Source: an uncultured Bacteroidota bacterium (lineage in GTDB: Bacteria; Bacteroidota; Bacteroidia; Bacteroidales; 4484-276). From it: a stretch of DNA of 41,474 nucleotides. Below are positions 17,313-24,603 of this stretch, piece after piece. The notes under the pieces were generated by a model that saw nothing but the letters and a program-made list of their open reading frames with translations, ran no database searches and was not told where the DNA came from. The position numbers were made by a program, and so were the translations under genes. Every line of letters starts with the position of its first letter. Within the stretch, counting starts at the first letter, position 1. The stretch covers positions 1 to 41,474 of the forward strand of contig CAJATL010000013.1 of assembly GCA_903944895.1 (NCBI GenBank), in the 5' to 3' direction.

Positions 17313-18851
17313 CTATAACTGCCTTTTCAAACAGCGTACACTATATCCCCAAGCTTTACCTGCACTATAAATTCCTTCAGAATCATTTCTCCATGTAAGT
17401 GAAAGACAAGAAGCAAGTAATTTTGAGTGTTCTTTTTTTGACCACCAATATCCATCCCATCCTTTTTCAAAGAAGTAACCGTTGGCATTGCACCAACCCC
17501 CTGGTAATGCTGTAAAACCACTTTCATTAGTGGCTGTTCCATCCGGCCAACTTACCTTATCCTTCATTTTTATTATTGCAACCTTATCTCCTCCTAAAAA
17601 AACCATCAATCTTGTCCACTCATCTTCACCCGGCAAATACCATTCTTCTGGTGCTAACCCGCGTGGATCGTTTACAGCGAACCAATTATACAATTTACCG
17701 TAAATCTTCCCATTTTCAGATTCATAATTATAATAGCACCATGCAGGTGTATATTTTTTACCAGCTCTTTGCCACTCTTTGATTGTTTTGGCTTCAGGTA
17801 TTGGATCCCCATTTTGGAAATGGCTTACGTCGAGGTTTCTTTTCATCCATACCTGGTTGCCGATTTTAACGGATTCATAAGTTATGCCTGATTTTCTTTT
17901 TTCTTCTAAAGGAGTACTTTTGGTGATGGTATCATTTTCAGTTGCAAATATTTCACCTTTTTTCACCGTTTTCCCTGTTTTTGTAACACCATCATTTTGT
18001 GCTATCCACACAGTATAATCGTGTCCAACAATCAATCCATCTTTTTCATCATTTTCATCAGCTTTATAAGATATGGTTTTCCACCTGACTCGTGCCTCTG
18101 ATGTGGTGCTTTTGGGCTTTTCATTTGAAGAAAAGTGTTTCTCAATTATTTCACTGGATTTTTTTGGTATCCAATCACTCGAAACAATAATGCTTCGTGT
18201 GATATTCAGATCATCGTTTAACGATGCATCAGGAACCATACCTTTTCTCTTAGTATGTTCCATTATTAGATCTATTGTATCCTTTTCCGGAAGATTTAGA
18301 TTATCCGATAACTTGAAAATATGTTTAGACTCATCTTTTGTTAGTAGATTATCTGTAAATGCCATTTCAACTGCTTGTTTCAGGATTTCCAAATTATATA
18401 ACTGAGCCTGGTTACGAATGTCTTTTGGTTCAGCATCCTGCAAACCCAAAGCATACAGGTAACTATCGATTACATAATCGGCAGTATGGTTAAAGGCATT
18501 GTTGTTTCTGAAGTTTTCCTTTAGGGCTGCTATTTTCAGGGTTCTTACGGCAAGAGTATCGCTATGCATTTCCAGCAATTTAGTTCCTACGCCATCATCA
18601 ACAGCCTGTTTCAAAATGCGGAGGTACTTCTTCTCGGTGTTGGGCATCAGGTCTGATATCAGGCCTCTGAGCCGCGTTTCGCCCAGAATTTCGCGGCCAA
18701 ACTGCTGCACAATGCTGTGCAACAATTCATGCAAAGCGGCTTCCTTGCTTGCAAACGTAGCTGCAATAAGCGCTTCCCCACAAAAAGGACAATGGTTAAT
18801 GGTGCGGCCTGCCGGCGGTGTCCATTCTGCTTTACATTTGGAGCAATTCAC
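17313..18851 (-). CDS. Zinc-ribbon/TerB-like/FSMP-domain protein (GTG start)
   Basis: A 512-residue paralogue of its two neighbours. Zinc ribbon (Cys3, Cys6, Cys21, Cys24), helical domain (about 36-140), TerB-like unit (about 152-200, 'AFTDNLLTKDESKHIFKLSDNL'), a linker unique to this copy (about 205-320, rich in Lys, Thr, Asp) and one FSMP domain (about 326-510). The GTG start is chosen because it aligns the CSKC ribbon exactly with the ATG-started paralogue at 20225. The C-terminal variable segment departs strongly from the other copies ('SCLSLTWRNDSEGIYSAG') while the flanks 'LPGGW' and 'GYSVRCL' are kept. Part of the six-gene minus-strand operon, 63 bp after the previous gene. Likely a cytoplasmic sensor or adaptor; the ligand is unknown. 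Confidence 0.88.
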   Translation of the reverse strand: MNCSKCKAEWTPPAGRTINHCPFCGEALIAATFASKEAALHELLHSIVQQFGREILGETRLRGLISDLMPNTEKKYLRILKQAVDDGVGTKLLEMHSDTLAVRTLKIAALKENFRNNNAFNHTADYVIDSYLYALGLQDAEPKDIRNQAQLYNLEILKQAVEMAFTDNLLTKDESKHIFKLSDNLNLPEKDTIDLIMEHTKRKGMVPDASLNDDLNITRSIIVSSDWIPKKSSEIIEKHFSSNEKPKSTTSEARVRWKTISYKADENDEKDGLIVGHDYTVWIAQNDGVTKTGKTVKKGEIFATENDTITKSTPLEEKRKSGITYESVKIGNQVWMKRNLDVSHFQNGDPIPEAKTIKEWQRAGKKYTPAWCYYNYESENGKIYGKLYNWFAVNDPRGLAPEEWYLPGEDEWTRLMVFLGGDKVAIIKMKDKVSWPDGTATNESGFTALPGGWCNANGYFFEKGWDGYWWSKKEHSKLLASCLSLTWRNDSEGIYSAGKAWGYSVRCLKRQL

Positions 18852-18914
18852 GTTTTATCTTTTTGTTCTTGTTCTCGTTGAAAAATCTGATTTTGAAAAA
18901 CCATTTTAAATAAT

Positions 18915-20225
18915 CTAATAGAAAAATAGGCTTATAGTCGCATCCCTCAAACAACGAACTGAAAAACCATAACCCTTATCAAAGTAGTAACGGTAAACAT
19001 TGGCGTAGTTATAGAGCAGGTAGCGGTACCACGCATTTGTTGCCGAGCTCTCGGTAGAACTCCAGAAGTCGCCGCCGTTGCCGAGGCCGTCGAACGTCCC
19101 ATCGGTGTAGCGGTAACCGCCCGGAAGGCCTGAAAAGTCACTACTATTTGTTGTGTCTTGACTAGAGCTGTTCCAGTTAATTGCATCTGTGGTTTTCATT
19201 TTGCCGCCTGCCACTTCCCCTCCTCCCAAATAATTCATCAATTTGCTCCATTCCGCATCACTTGGCACATGCCATCCCTCCGGCGCAAGGCCCCGTGGGT
19301 CATTTACCGCATACCAGTTATAAAGTCTTCCGTAAATCTTACCATTTTCAGGGTCATTGTTATAGAAGCACCAAGCCGGTTTCCCATCTTTTACGGCTTT
19401 CATCCATTCTTCATCTGTTTTGACTTCGGGTATAGGGTCGCCATTGCGGAAATTGCTAATATCAAGGTTTTGTTTCATCCAGACCTGGTCGCCAATTTTA
19501 ACGGATTCATACTTATCAACAACTGTGTCATTAGCCTTCGAAATCCAATTCCGAGATATGATAATCTCCTTTATTGTGCTGTTGGAGTTGTCAAATGGTT
19601 TATCTGCCTTAAATTGGTTCTTTTTTAAATTTTGCACAATTAAGCCCGTAGCATCCTGTTCGGAAATACTGAGTGTTTCAGCCATAGCGAAAATGGATTT
19701 TGCTTCTTCTTTGGTGAACCTGCCATCGGAGAAGGCCATTTGGACTGTATGCTGCAAAATGTTCAGGTTGTTAACCTGTACAAAGTTTTGTTCCTCTTTT
19801 GGAACATCATTTGTCCAGCCCAGGGCATATAATAAGCAATCTATCACATAATCGGCAGTATTGCTAAATCCGTGGTTGTTTTTCAAGTCTTCCTTCAGAA
19901 CGTTGATTTGCAATATACTGCCTGAGTTGTGATTTTTTATTAAACCCATTAATTTAGGGGCAATACTGTCACTCACGGCCTGCCTTAAAATATGGAGGTG
20001 CTTTCTTTCTGTATCGGGTTTAAAATCGGCTAAAAGGCCTATTAGCCTTGCTTCGCCCAGGATTTCCCGGCCAAACTGCTGCACAATGCTGCGCAACATT
20101 TCATGCAAAGCAGATTCCTTATTTGCAAACGTTGTTGCAACAAGCGCCTCCCCGCAAAAAGGGCAGTGGGTAATGGTACGTCCTGCCGGCGGTGTCCATT
20201 CAGCTTTACATTTGGAGCAATTCAT
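18915..20225 (-). CDS. Zinc-ribbon/TerB-like/FSMP-domain protein with Tyr-rich variable C-terminus
   Basis: A 436-residue protein and the shortest of the three paralogues, so it shows the minimal architecture: zinc ribbon (Cys3, Cys6, Cys21, Cys24), helical domain (about 36-140), TerB-like unit (about 150-200, 'AFSDGRFTKEEAKSIFAMAETL') and one FSMP domain (about 238-428). The C-terminal segment between 'TNAW' and 'GFSVRC' carries eight tyrosines in about 22 residues ('YRYLLYNYANVYRYYFDKGY'). In the same segment the other copies have Thr, Arg, His, Ser or Asp. Such a surface suggests a binding face. It starts 39 bp after the PP2C gene in the same operon. Function beyond a ligand-binding, phosphorylation-linked role is unknown. 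Confidence 0.88.
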   Translation of the reverse strand: MNCSKCKAEWTPPAGRTITHCPFCGEALVATTFANKESALHEMLRSIVQQFGREILGEARLIGLLADFKPDTERKHLHILRQAVSDSIAPKLMGLIKNHNSGSILQINVLKEDLKNNHGFSNTADYVIDCLLYALGWTNDVPKEEQNFVQVNNLNILQHTVQMAFSDGRFTKEEAKSIFAMAETLSISEQDATGLIVQNLKKNQFKADKPFDNSNSTIKEIIISRNWISKANDTVVDKYESVKIGDQVWMKQNLDISNFRNGDPIPEVKTDEEWMKAVKDGKPAWCFYNNDPENGKIYGRLYNWYAVNDPRGLAPEGWHVPSDAEWSKLMNYLGGGEVAGGKMKTTDAINWNSSSQDTTNSSDFSGLPGGYRYTDGTFDGLGNGGDFWSSTESSATNAWYRYLLYNYANVYRYYFDKGYGFSVRCLRDATISLFFY

Positions 20226-20264
20226 TTGTCAAGATTAAAAAACTATAATCGGTTTTTCTAAACA

Positions 20265-21710
20265 CTATTCACTATCGGGCTTTGTATTGATTTCCTGTTT
20301 TTCTTCGCACTCCGCCACAGGAAGTGCGGCAACTTCTTCCGGTTTTTCATTTTCCAGGTTTTTCACATCGGCTTGCAAGTCGTTGTATTCGCTGTTCAGT
20401 TCACGAATCTTTTTTTGCAGGTCATCCAGCAGTTTTTGCTCTTTTTCCAAGCCCGCGCGCGTTTTATCAATATCCTGCCCGGTATTAAGGATTTCAACTT
20501 CGATTTTATCCATCTCACTTTTCAGATTTGCATGCCTTCTTTGGGCCTCGGCTTTTCTTTTCTCAGCCTTCAGGAACTCTTTTTCTGCGCGGCTCAGCTC
20601 CGTTTCGGATTCACGGGTATCTTTCTTTTTTTTGTCGAAAACTGATTTTTTACTGGTTATCTGATCATTTAACTGCGAAGAGGTTTTATGCTTTTCTTCC
20701 AGCGCTTTTTCGATCTCAGCAATCTCTTTTTCGGTTTTTTCGATATCTCTGTTGACGAAAATTGGCAAACGGTTTTTTGCCCAATCAAGATCAATCCAAC
20801 CTGCCAGTGACACATCATCACGGGTAACACCCTGCTCACTCAGCTCAGGCAGCATTTCACGGATCTCTGCAACGGTGGCATCGTAGCCTTTACGGGCAAA
20901 ACTTTTGATCACATTTTCATATAACCCGGTCAAGAGAGGCACCGAAAACTCATCTATTGTTCCATAAGCTCCATCCATACCATCGGAACCGATAAACAGG
21001 GCAAAAGGTGTTTTATCATTACCATAGCAGTACCTGAAATTATCGAGGGCAGCGCTATCGCAGATGGAGGTAGTGGTATTGCCGATGCATTGGTCATCCC
21101 AGGGTACAGGTTCCCATCCTTTGACTTCGCCATCGAAAGCTATGCACTTGCCGTCACCTAATTGAAAAGCAAACCAGTAGTTGGGTGTTTGGGTAAAAGC
21201 AATCAATGTACAACCGTAGGCCATTTCAATTTCGCTTCCTGATTGATACGAGCTTATGTATGCATCAGGTACCAGTAAGTCTTTCATTTGGTCAGGAGTG
21301 GGAGTATCATTTTCCCAGTCGTGATGCACAGCTTCGTTCCAAGCAGCAATGATGGCCGAAAATACCCGGCGAAAGGCATCATCCTGAAGTGTAAACTTTC
21401 GAACATTCTGCTGTTGAATTTCGGTTTTTCGAGACGGAATAGCGGTAAATGGCGCAGCAAGCAGTTGTTTATCCAGCTGCCTGATGAAATCGCGAATGGT
21501 GTCGAGGGCAATTTTTACTAAAAATCTGGAACCCCTGTCGCTTCTGAAATATTGTTTACTCCCGTGTCCGTCGCTCACAGCGGCAATAAAAATTCCATTT
21601 TCCCTATCCTCAAAACTCTCTGTCGCATCCTGGCATGGGATGTTTTTTATTCGGTGGCTTTCACCTAAGGCAAATACATGGTAAATCCGTATATTATTCA
21701 TATTGGACAT
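20265..21710 (-). CDS. PP2C-family protein phosphatase with C-terminal coiled coil
   Basis: A 481-residue protein. Residues 1-310 form a PP2C-type serine/threonine phosphatase: 'CQDA' (Gln27-Asp28), 'AVSDGHGSK' (Asp47-Gly-His-Gly, metal-binding), 'AFQLGDGKCIAFDG', 'IGSDGMDGAYG' and 'VTRDDVSLAGWI' (the late Asp pair). All metal ligands seem present, so it should be active and manganese/magnesium-dependent. Residues about 320-465 are a long Lys/Glu-rich coiled coil, and the tail is acidic. It lies 21 bp after the vWA gene and 39 bp before the first FSMP gene. In TerY-P triads PP2C, vWA and kinase occur together and are thought to form a reversible phosphorylation switch. The coiled coil may tether the enzyme to a partner (inference). 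Confidence 0.92.
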   Translation of the reverse strand: MSNMNNIRIYHVFALGESHRIKNIPCQDATESFEDRENGIFIAAVSDGHGSKQYFRSDRGSRFLVKIALDTIRDFIRQLDKQLLAAPFTAIPSRKTEIQQQNVRKFTLQDDAFRRVFSAIIAAWNEAVHHDWENDTPTPDQMKDLLVPDAYISSYQSGSEIEMAYGCTLIAFTQTPNYWFAFQLGDGKCIAFDGEVKGWEPVPWDDQCIGNTTTSICDSAALDNFRYCYGNDKTPFALFIGSDGMDGAYGTIDEFSVPLLTGLYENVIKSFARKGYDATVAEIREMLPELSEQGVTRDDVSLAGWIDLDWAKNRLPIFVNRDIEKTEKEIAEIEKALEEKHKTSSQLNDQITSKKSVFDKKKKDTRESETELSRAEKEFLKAEKRKAEAQRRHANLKSEMDKIEVEILNTGQDIDKTRAGLEKEQKLLDDLQKKIRELNSEYNDLQADVKNLENEKPEEVAALPVAECEEKQEINTKPDSE

Positions 21711-21731
21711 TCAAAGGGTTGAGAAGAATAT

Positions 21732-22466
21732 TTAATCCCAATCATCATTTGGGTCGGGTGCCGGTTTTGCCGCTGAATAGGCACCCTCGGTTTCTTCCAC
21801 GTCCTTTTTAAGCTGTTCAACCACTTGCCCCTGTTTATCCTTGTTGCCGACTGTGCTGCTTTGGCTGCCAATTTGGGAAGCGGTAACCGAAACGGTTCTG
21901 ATGAGTTTTTTCAATGCCTCGATATTATGTACTTCAACCACAGCTTCCATGTTGCCGGTGAATTCTTTTATCAACTCCTCGTTGGCATCATTACCAATAG
22001 CAATGGCAATTTTAATTGCAGCCTTGTACCACCGGTTTTCTTTTAACTTTTTTAGTCCTCCCGGGAAGTCATCTGTCGGCTCTCCATCGGTAAGCAGGAT
22101 AAGCACCGGAGCAAAAGCGCCGGTATCTGTTTTCATAAAAGTATCCCTCGAAAGCTTTCGGCCTAATTCGATGCATGCCTCTCCAAGATCGGTAAGCCCG
22201 CTTGCTTCTCTGTCCTGCCACCGGAATTCTGATGCTGTTTTGGGCTCATCGTAAATCCAGCGGCAACCGCTTGAAAATTCGAGTAAGGCAATTTTGATTT
22301 CTGCATCGGCATTATTTGCTGAAATTTCATCCAGCATCGGCAACACTTCGCGTATTGCCTGATTTACTGCGCCAATTTTACTACCTGTCATACTGCCGGA
22401 GGTGTCAACAATGAAAAACAACACCATTGTTCTTCTTGGCACCGGCGCTGAGTCTAATATTCCCAT
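21732..22466 (-). CDS. TerY-like von Willebrand factor A domain protein
   Basis: A 244-residue protein. The vWA fold occupies residues 10-190 with a complete metal-ion-dependent adhesion site: 'DTSGSM' (Asp21, Ser23, Ser25), 'GLTDLG' (Thr92) and 'LTDGEPTDD' (Asp127). The opening 'RRTMVLFFIVDTSGSMTGSKI' is characteristic of TerY-type cytoplasmic vWA proteins. A flexible acidic tail (about 205-244, ending NDDWD) follows. No signal peptide. It lies between the kinase (49 bp) and the PP2C phosphatase (21 bp), which is the arrangement of TerY-P triads known from comparative genomics of tellurite-resistance (Ter) systems. Probably a metal-dependent scaffold binding phosphorylated or FSMP partners. 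Confidence 0.93.
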   Translation of the reverse strand: MGILDSAPVPRRTMVLFFIVDTSGSMTGSKIGAVNQAIREVLPMLDEISANNADAEIKIALLEFSSGCRWIYDEPKTASEFRWQDREASGLTDLGEACIELGRKLSRDTFMKTDTGAFAPVLILLTDGEPTDDFPGGLKKLKENRWYKAAIKIAIAIGNDANEELIKEFTGNMEAVVEVHNIEALKKLIRTVSVTASQIGSQSSTVGNKDKQGQVVEQLKKDVEETEGAYSAAKPAPDPNDDWD

Positions 22467-22515
22467 GATTTCTGTTTTATTGGTTTAAACTATGATTTGA
22501 TATTTATTTTAATTT

Positions 22516-23781
22516 TCAGATGATTTCCCCTTTTTCGTGTTGTGTGAAATAAATTTTCAGCCCCTTTTCAAGTGGTAAAAACTCAGTTGGATTGATGTCT
22601 TTTAATTTTCCATCAGGTGTTTCGACGATCCATTTGGCTTGTGCAAGATTTTGCATTGCCAATATTTCGGCATTTTTTTTACTGACACGAACTACTGCAA
22701 CCGGTTCTTTGATTTTACCAAGCAAAACTATTTTTTTTGGCGTTAGGGCTAATATTCCATGATCGTTTGTATGCAGCCGATATTTCACTTCAACAGGACG
22801 CCCACAATTGATGCAGGTTGAAACAAAATCCGATCCTGCAAAGGTTTCGTTTTCGCAACTGCTGCATACCACCAGTTGATTGCGTACCTGCCTGATTATT
22901 TTTTCCCACTTCGATTCCATCATTCGTTGTGTGGGATTTTTGATCAAATCCTGGCTAAAAGCTTCGATAAATGCATCCTGCAAAACCTTTGTAAATAAAG
23001 GCCATCTTCTGATCACGTTATGGTGTACACCTCTCACCGGCAAATTCGTCCTGTCGTTTTTATCCAAAATAAAAATTGCTTCACTGCCAAAATGTTTCCG
23101 CTCATTTTCTTCGGTCATGCAAGGGCAACTCACTACTTTTTTCCCTTCAAAGGGATGATTTCCGTAAAAGAGCATAAACAGGATAACAGCCAGGGAGAAA
23201 TAGTCGCTGTATTTATCAGGTTTTTGTCCGGCGATAATTTCGCTGGCCATATAGCGTGCTTTGCCAAGAATGCCTGTGTTTTGCCCCTGAGCGGTTACAT
23301 TGTCGTTATCACAAATCAACACATCGCCAGTATGAGGGTTAATGAAAAAATTGCCGTCGTTAATATCCTGATAACTGAAACCCCTGAGGTGCAAATGGTA
23401 AAAACCATCGCAAATTTGCAATGCCGCCTCTATCATGGCGCTGATGGACTGAAATTTCACTTTAGCGAGCAAGTAATCTCCAAATTCAAAGAAATCTTTT
23501 TTGCGTAATTCCATTGCATATCCGAAGCTACCATTTTGTTTGGTTGTAAGCATTAACGGCCAAAGGAATGCTTTTGAGGGAGCGCCGTGTTGAATGTTTT
23601 CCTTGAGGTTGTTGTAAAAATCGTCGGAATATTTTTGTGTGTACCACTTCAAAGCATAATTATGTCCTTGGTACTCGGATAAATAAACAATTCCCTGGCC
23701 ACCGCGTCCAATTTCCTTTAGTATTTTTAATTTCTCTCCATTTGTGAGGTCGATTTTTAATCCTGGCTCTAATTCTGCCAT
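22516..23781 (-). CDS. Serine/threonine kinase with C-terminal zinc ribbon and FHA-like domain
   Basis: A 421-residue protein. The kinase domain spans about 15-300: glycine loop 'GRGGQG' (25-30), Lys45 in 'ALKW', catalytic loop 'YQDINDGNF' (Asp139, Asn144), metal site 'CDNDN' (158-161, in place of DFG) and 'ARYMASEII' as the activation-segment end. The key catalytic residues are kept, so it is probably active. Residues 306-326 are a CxxC..CxxC zinc ribbon. Residues about 331-421 are beta-rich and resemble an FHA domain ('KYRLHTNDHGILALTPKK'), which would bind phosphothreonine. First gene of the operon. The kinase + vWA + PP2C set marks a TerY-P triad. Confidence 0.92.
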   Translation of the reverse strand: MAELEPGLKIDLTNGEKLKILKEIGRGGQGIVYLSEYQGHNYALKWYTQKYSDDFYNNLKENIQHGAPSKAFLWPLMLTTKQNGSFGYAMELRKKDFFEFGDYLLAKVKFQSISAMIEAALQICDGFYHLHLRGFSYQDINDGNFFINPHTGDVLICDNDNVTAQGQNTGILGKARYMASEIIAGQKPDKYSDYFSLAVILFMLFYGNHPFEGKKVVSCPCMTEENERKHFGSEAIFILDKNDRTNLPVRGVHHNVIRRWPLFTKVLQDAFIEAFSQDLIKNPTQRMMESKWEKIIRQVRNQLVVCSSCENETFAGSDFVSTCINCGRPVEVKYRLHTNDHGILALTPKKIVLLGKIKEPVAVVRVSKKNAEILAMQNLAQAKWIVETPDGKLKDINPTEFLPLEKGLKIYFTQHEKGEII

Positions 23782-23825
23782 TAATTTGATTTTAATTTTA
23801 GTATTTGATACATATTACTCAATTG

Positions 23826-23833
23826 CAAAATTA
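23826..23833 (-). promoter_or_regulatory. Candidate -7 box TAATTTTG for the kinase operon
   Basis: TAATTTTG on the minus strand, 45 bases before the kinase start, matches TAnnTTTG. A TTTG occurs upstream but only 14 bases away, not 19-21, so the -33 element is doubtful. It is the only good -7 box close to this start. Confidence 0.35.
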
Positions 23834-24370
23834 GTAAATGTAGGCAACAAATATTTTAAGAATGATTTTTACCCAATTCTTTTTATTTTTTATTAAATAT
23901 TGGGCTTTTCTCAATTATCATTTCAAATCTATTTCCCTCGCCCTACACCCTATCCGAAAGGTTCCCAAATTCAATTTTCTGGCAATAAAATCGCTGATCA
24001 TTGAACAATAAAATGGAATTTTGGCAAAAGGCATTGGAATATTTGATTTTTTGTTTCGATGAGACTGGTTTAGTTTCAAGAGGTGCAAGTAAACAATAAG
24101 AAGGATGAAAAACAATATATTATTTTAGGTTTTTAGGAGGAAGGGCATAAATGCCCTTAGGAAATTCTTCGTGGCATCATTTATCCCAGGGCTGAAGCCC
24201 TGGGCTATTGAAAATGGTAAACCGAAACCAAAATTCAGGAGGATGAAAATCGTAGTTGGAAACCAAAATTCAGCGGCTAAAACTAACAATTAATGTTTGA
24301 AGATTGGATGGGAGCTGGTGGGATAACTTAATACTGAAAACCAAACATCCATCTAAAAAAATTGACAATT
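23834..24370. other. Gene-free spacer with two perfect palindromes
   Basis: No credible gene. AAGGGCATAAATGCCCTT (24141-24158) and CCCAGGGCTGAAGCCCTGGG (24185-24204) are perfect 18- and 20-base inverted repeats of a kind scattered through Bacteroidota genomes. A phrase close to AACCAAAATTCAG occurs twice (near 24224 and 24261). The small minus-strand open frames here are not convincing. Confidence 0.6.
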
Positions 24371-24377
24371 TAGTAAT

Positions 24378-24476
24378 ATTGAAAATACACTTTTCATGTG
24401 TTTTTGTAATATAGAAAAAACACTTTTCCCATGTTTCTGTAACATAGGAAATACACTTTTCGTAGTTTTTTGTAAA
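24378..24476. repeat. Three tandem 33-bp units
   Basis: Units at 24378-24410, 24411-24443 and 24444-24476 share the frame AtxGaAAAxACACTTTTCx..TTxxTGTAA, and the ACACTTTTC core recurs exactly every 33 bases (24387, 24420, 24453). Because 33 is a multiple of three, a minus-strand open frame (24270-24500) translates it as an 11-residue repeat (YITKTHEKCIF type), but nothing else supports a gene. Confidence 0.75.
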
Positions 24477-24532
24477 ATCTGTTTTCAAAATTATCAGCAA
24501 AACATCTGAAGTTAAACCCAGTCCCTTTTGTC

Positions 24533-24603
24533 TTTTGTGATTTGTCTTTTGTGATTTGTCTTTTGATAATTGTTTTTTGATAATTGTTTTTTGTGATTTA
24601 TTT
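24533..24603. repeat. Short T-rich tandem repeats past the HTCS stop
   Basis: Units TTTGTCTTTTGTGA repeat about three times and pass into TTTTTTGATAATTG repeats, ending at the stop codon of the minus-strand regulator. Simple-sequence slippage is the likeliest origin. Confidence 0.65.

Noticed and set aside
14798-20225. Complete diversity-generating retroelement
   Set aside because: No reverse transcriptase, accessory gene or template repeat matching the FSMP ends exists in the window, and the second FSMP of the 817-residue protein has codons (such as ACA) not explained by adenine changes alone.
24378-24476. Possible short CRISPR array
   Set aside because: The units are contiguous with no unique spacers of even size, and there are no cas genes nearby.
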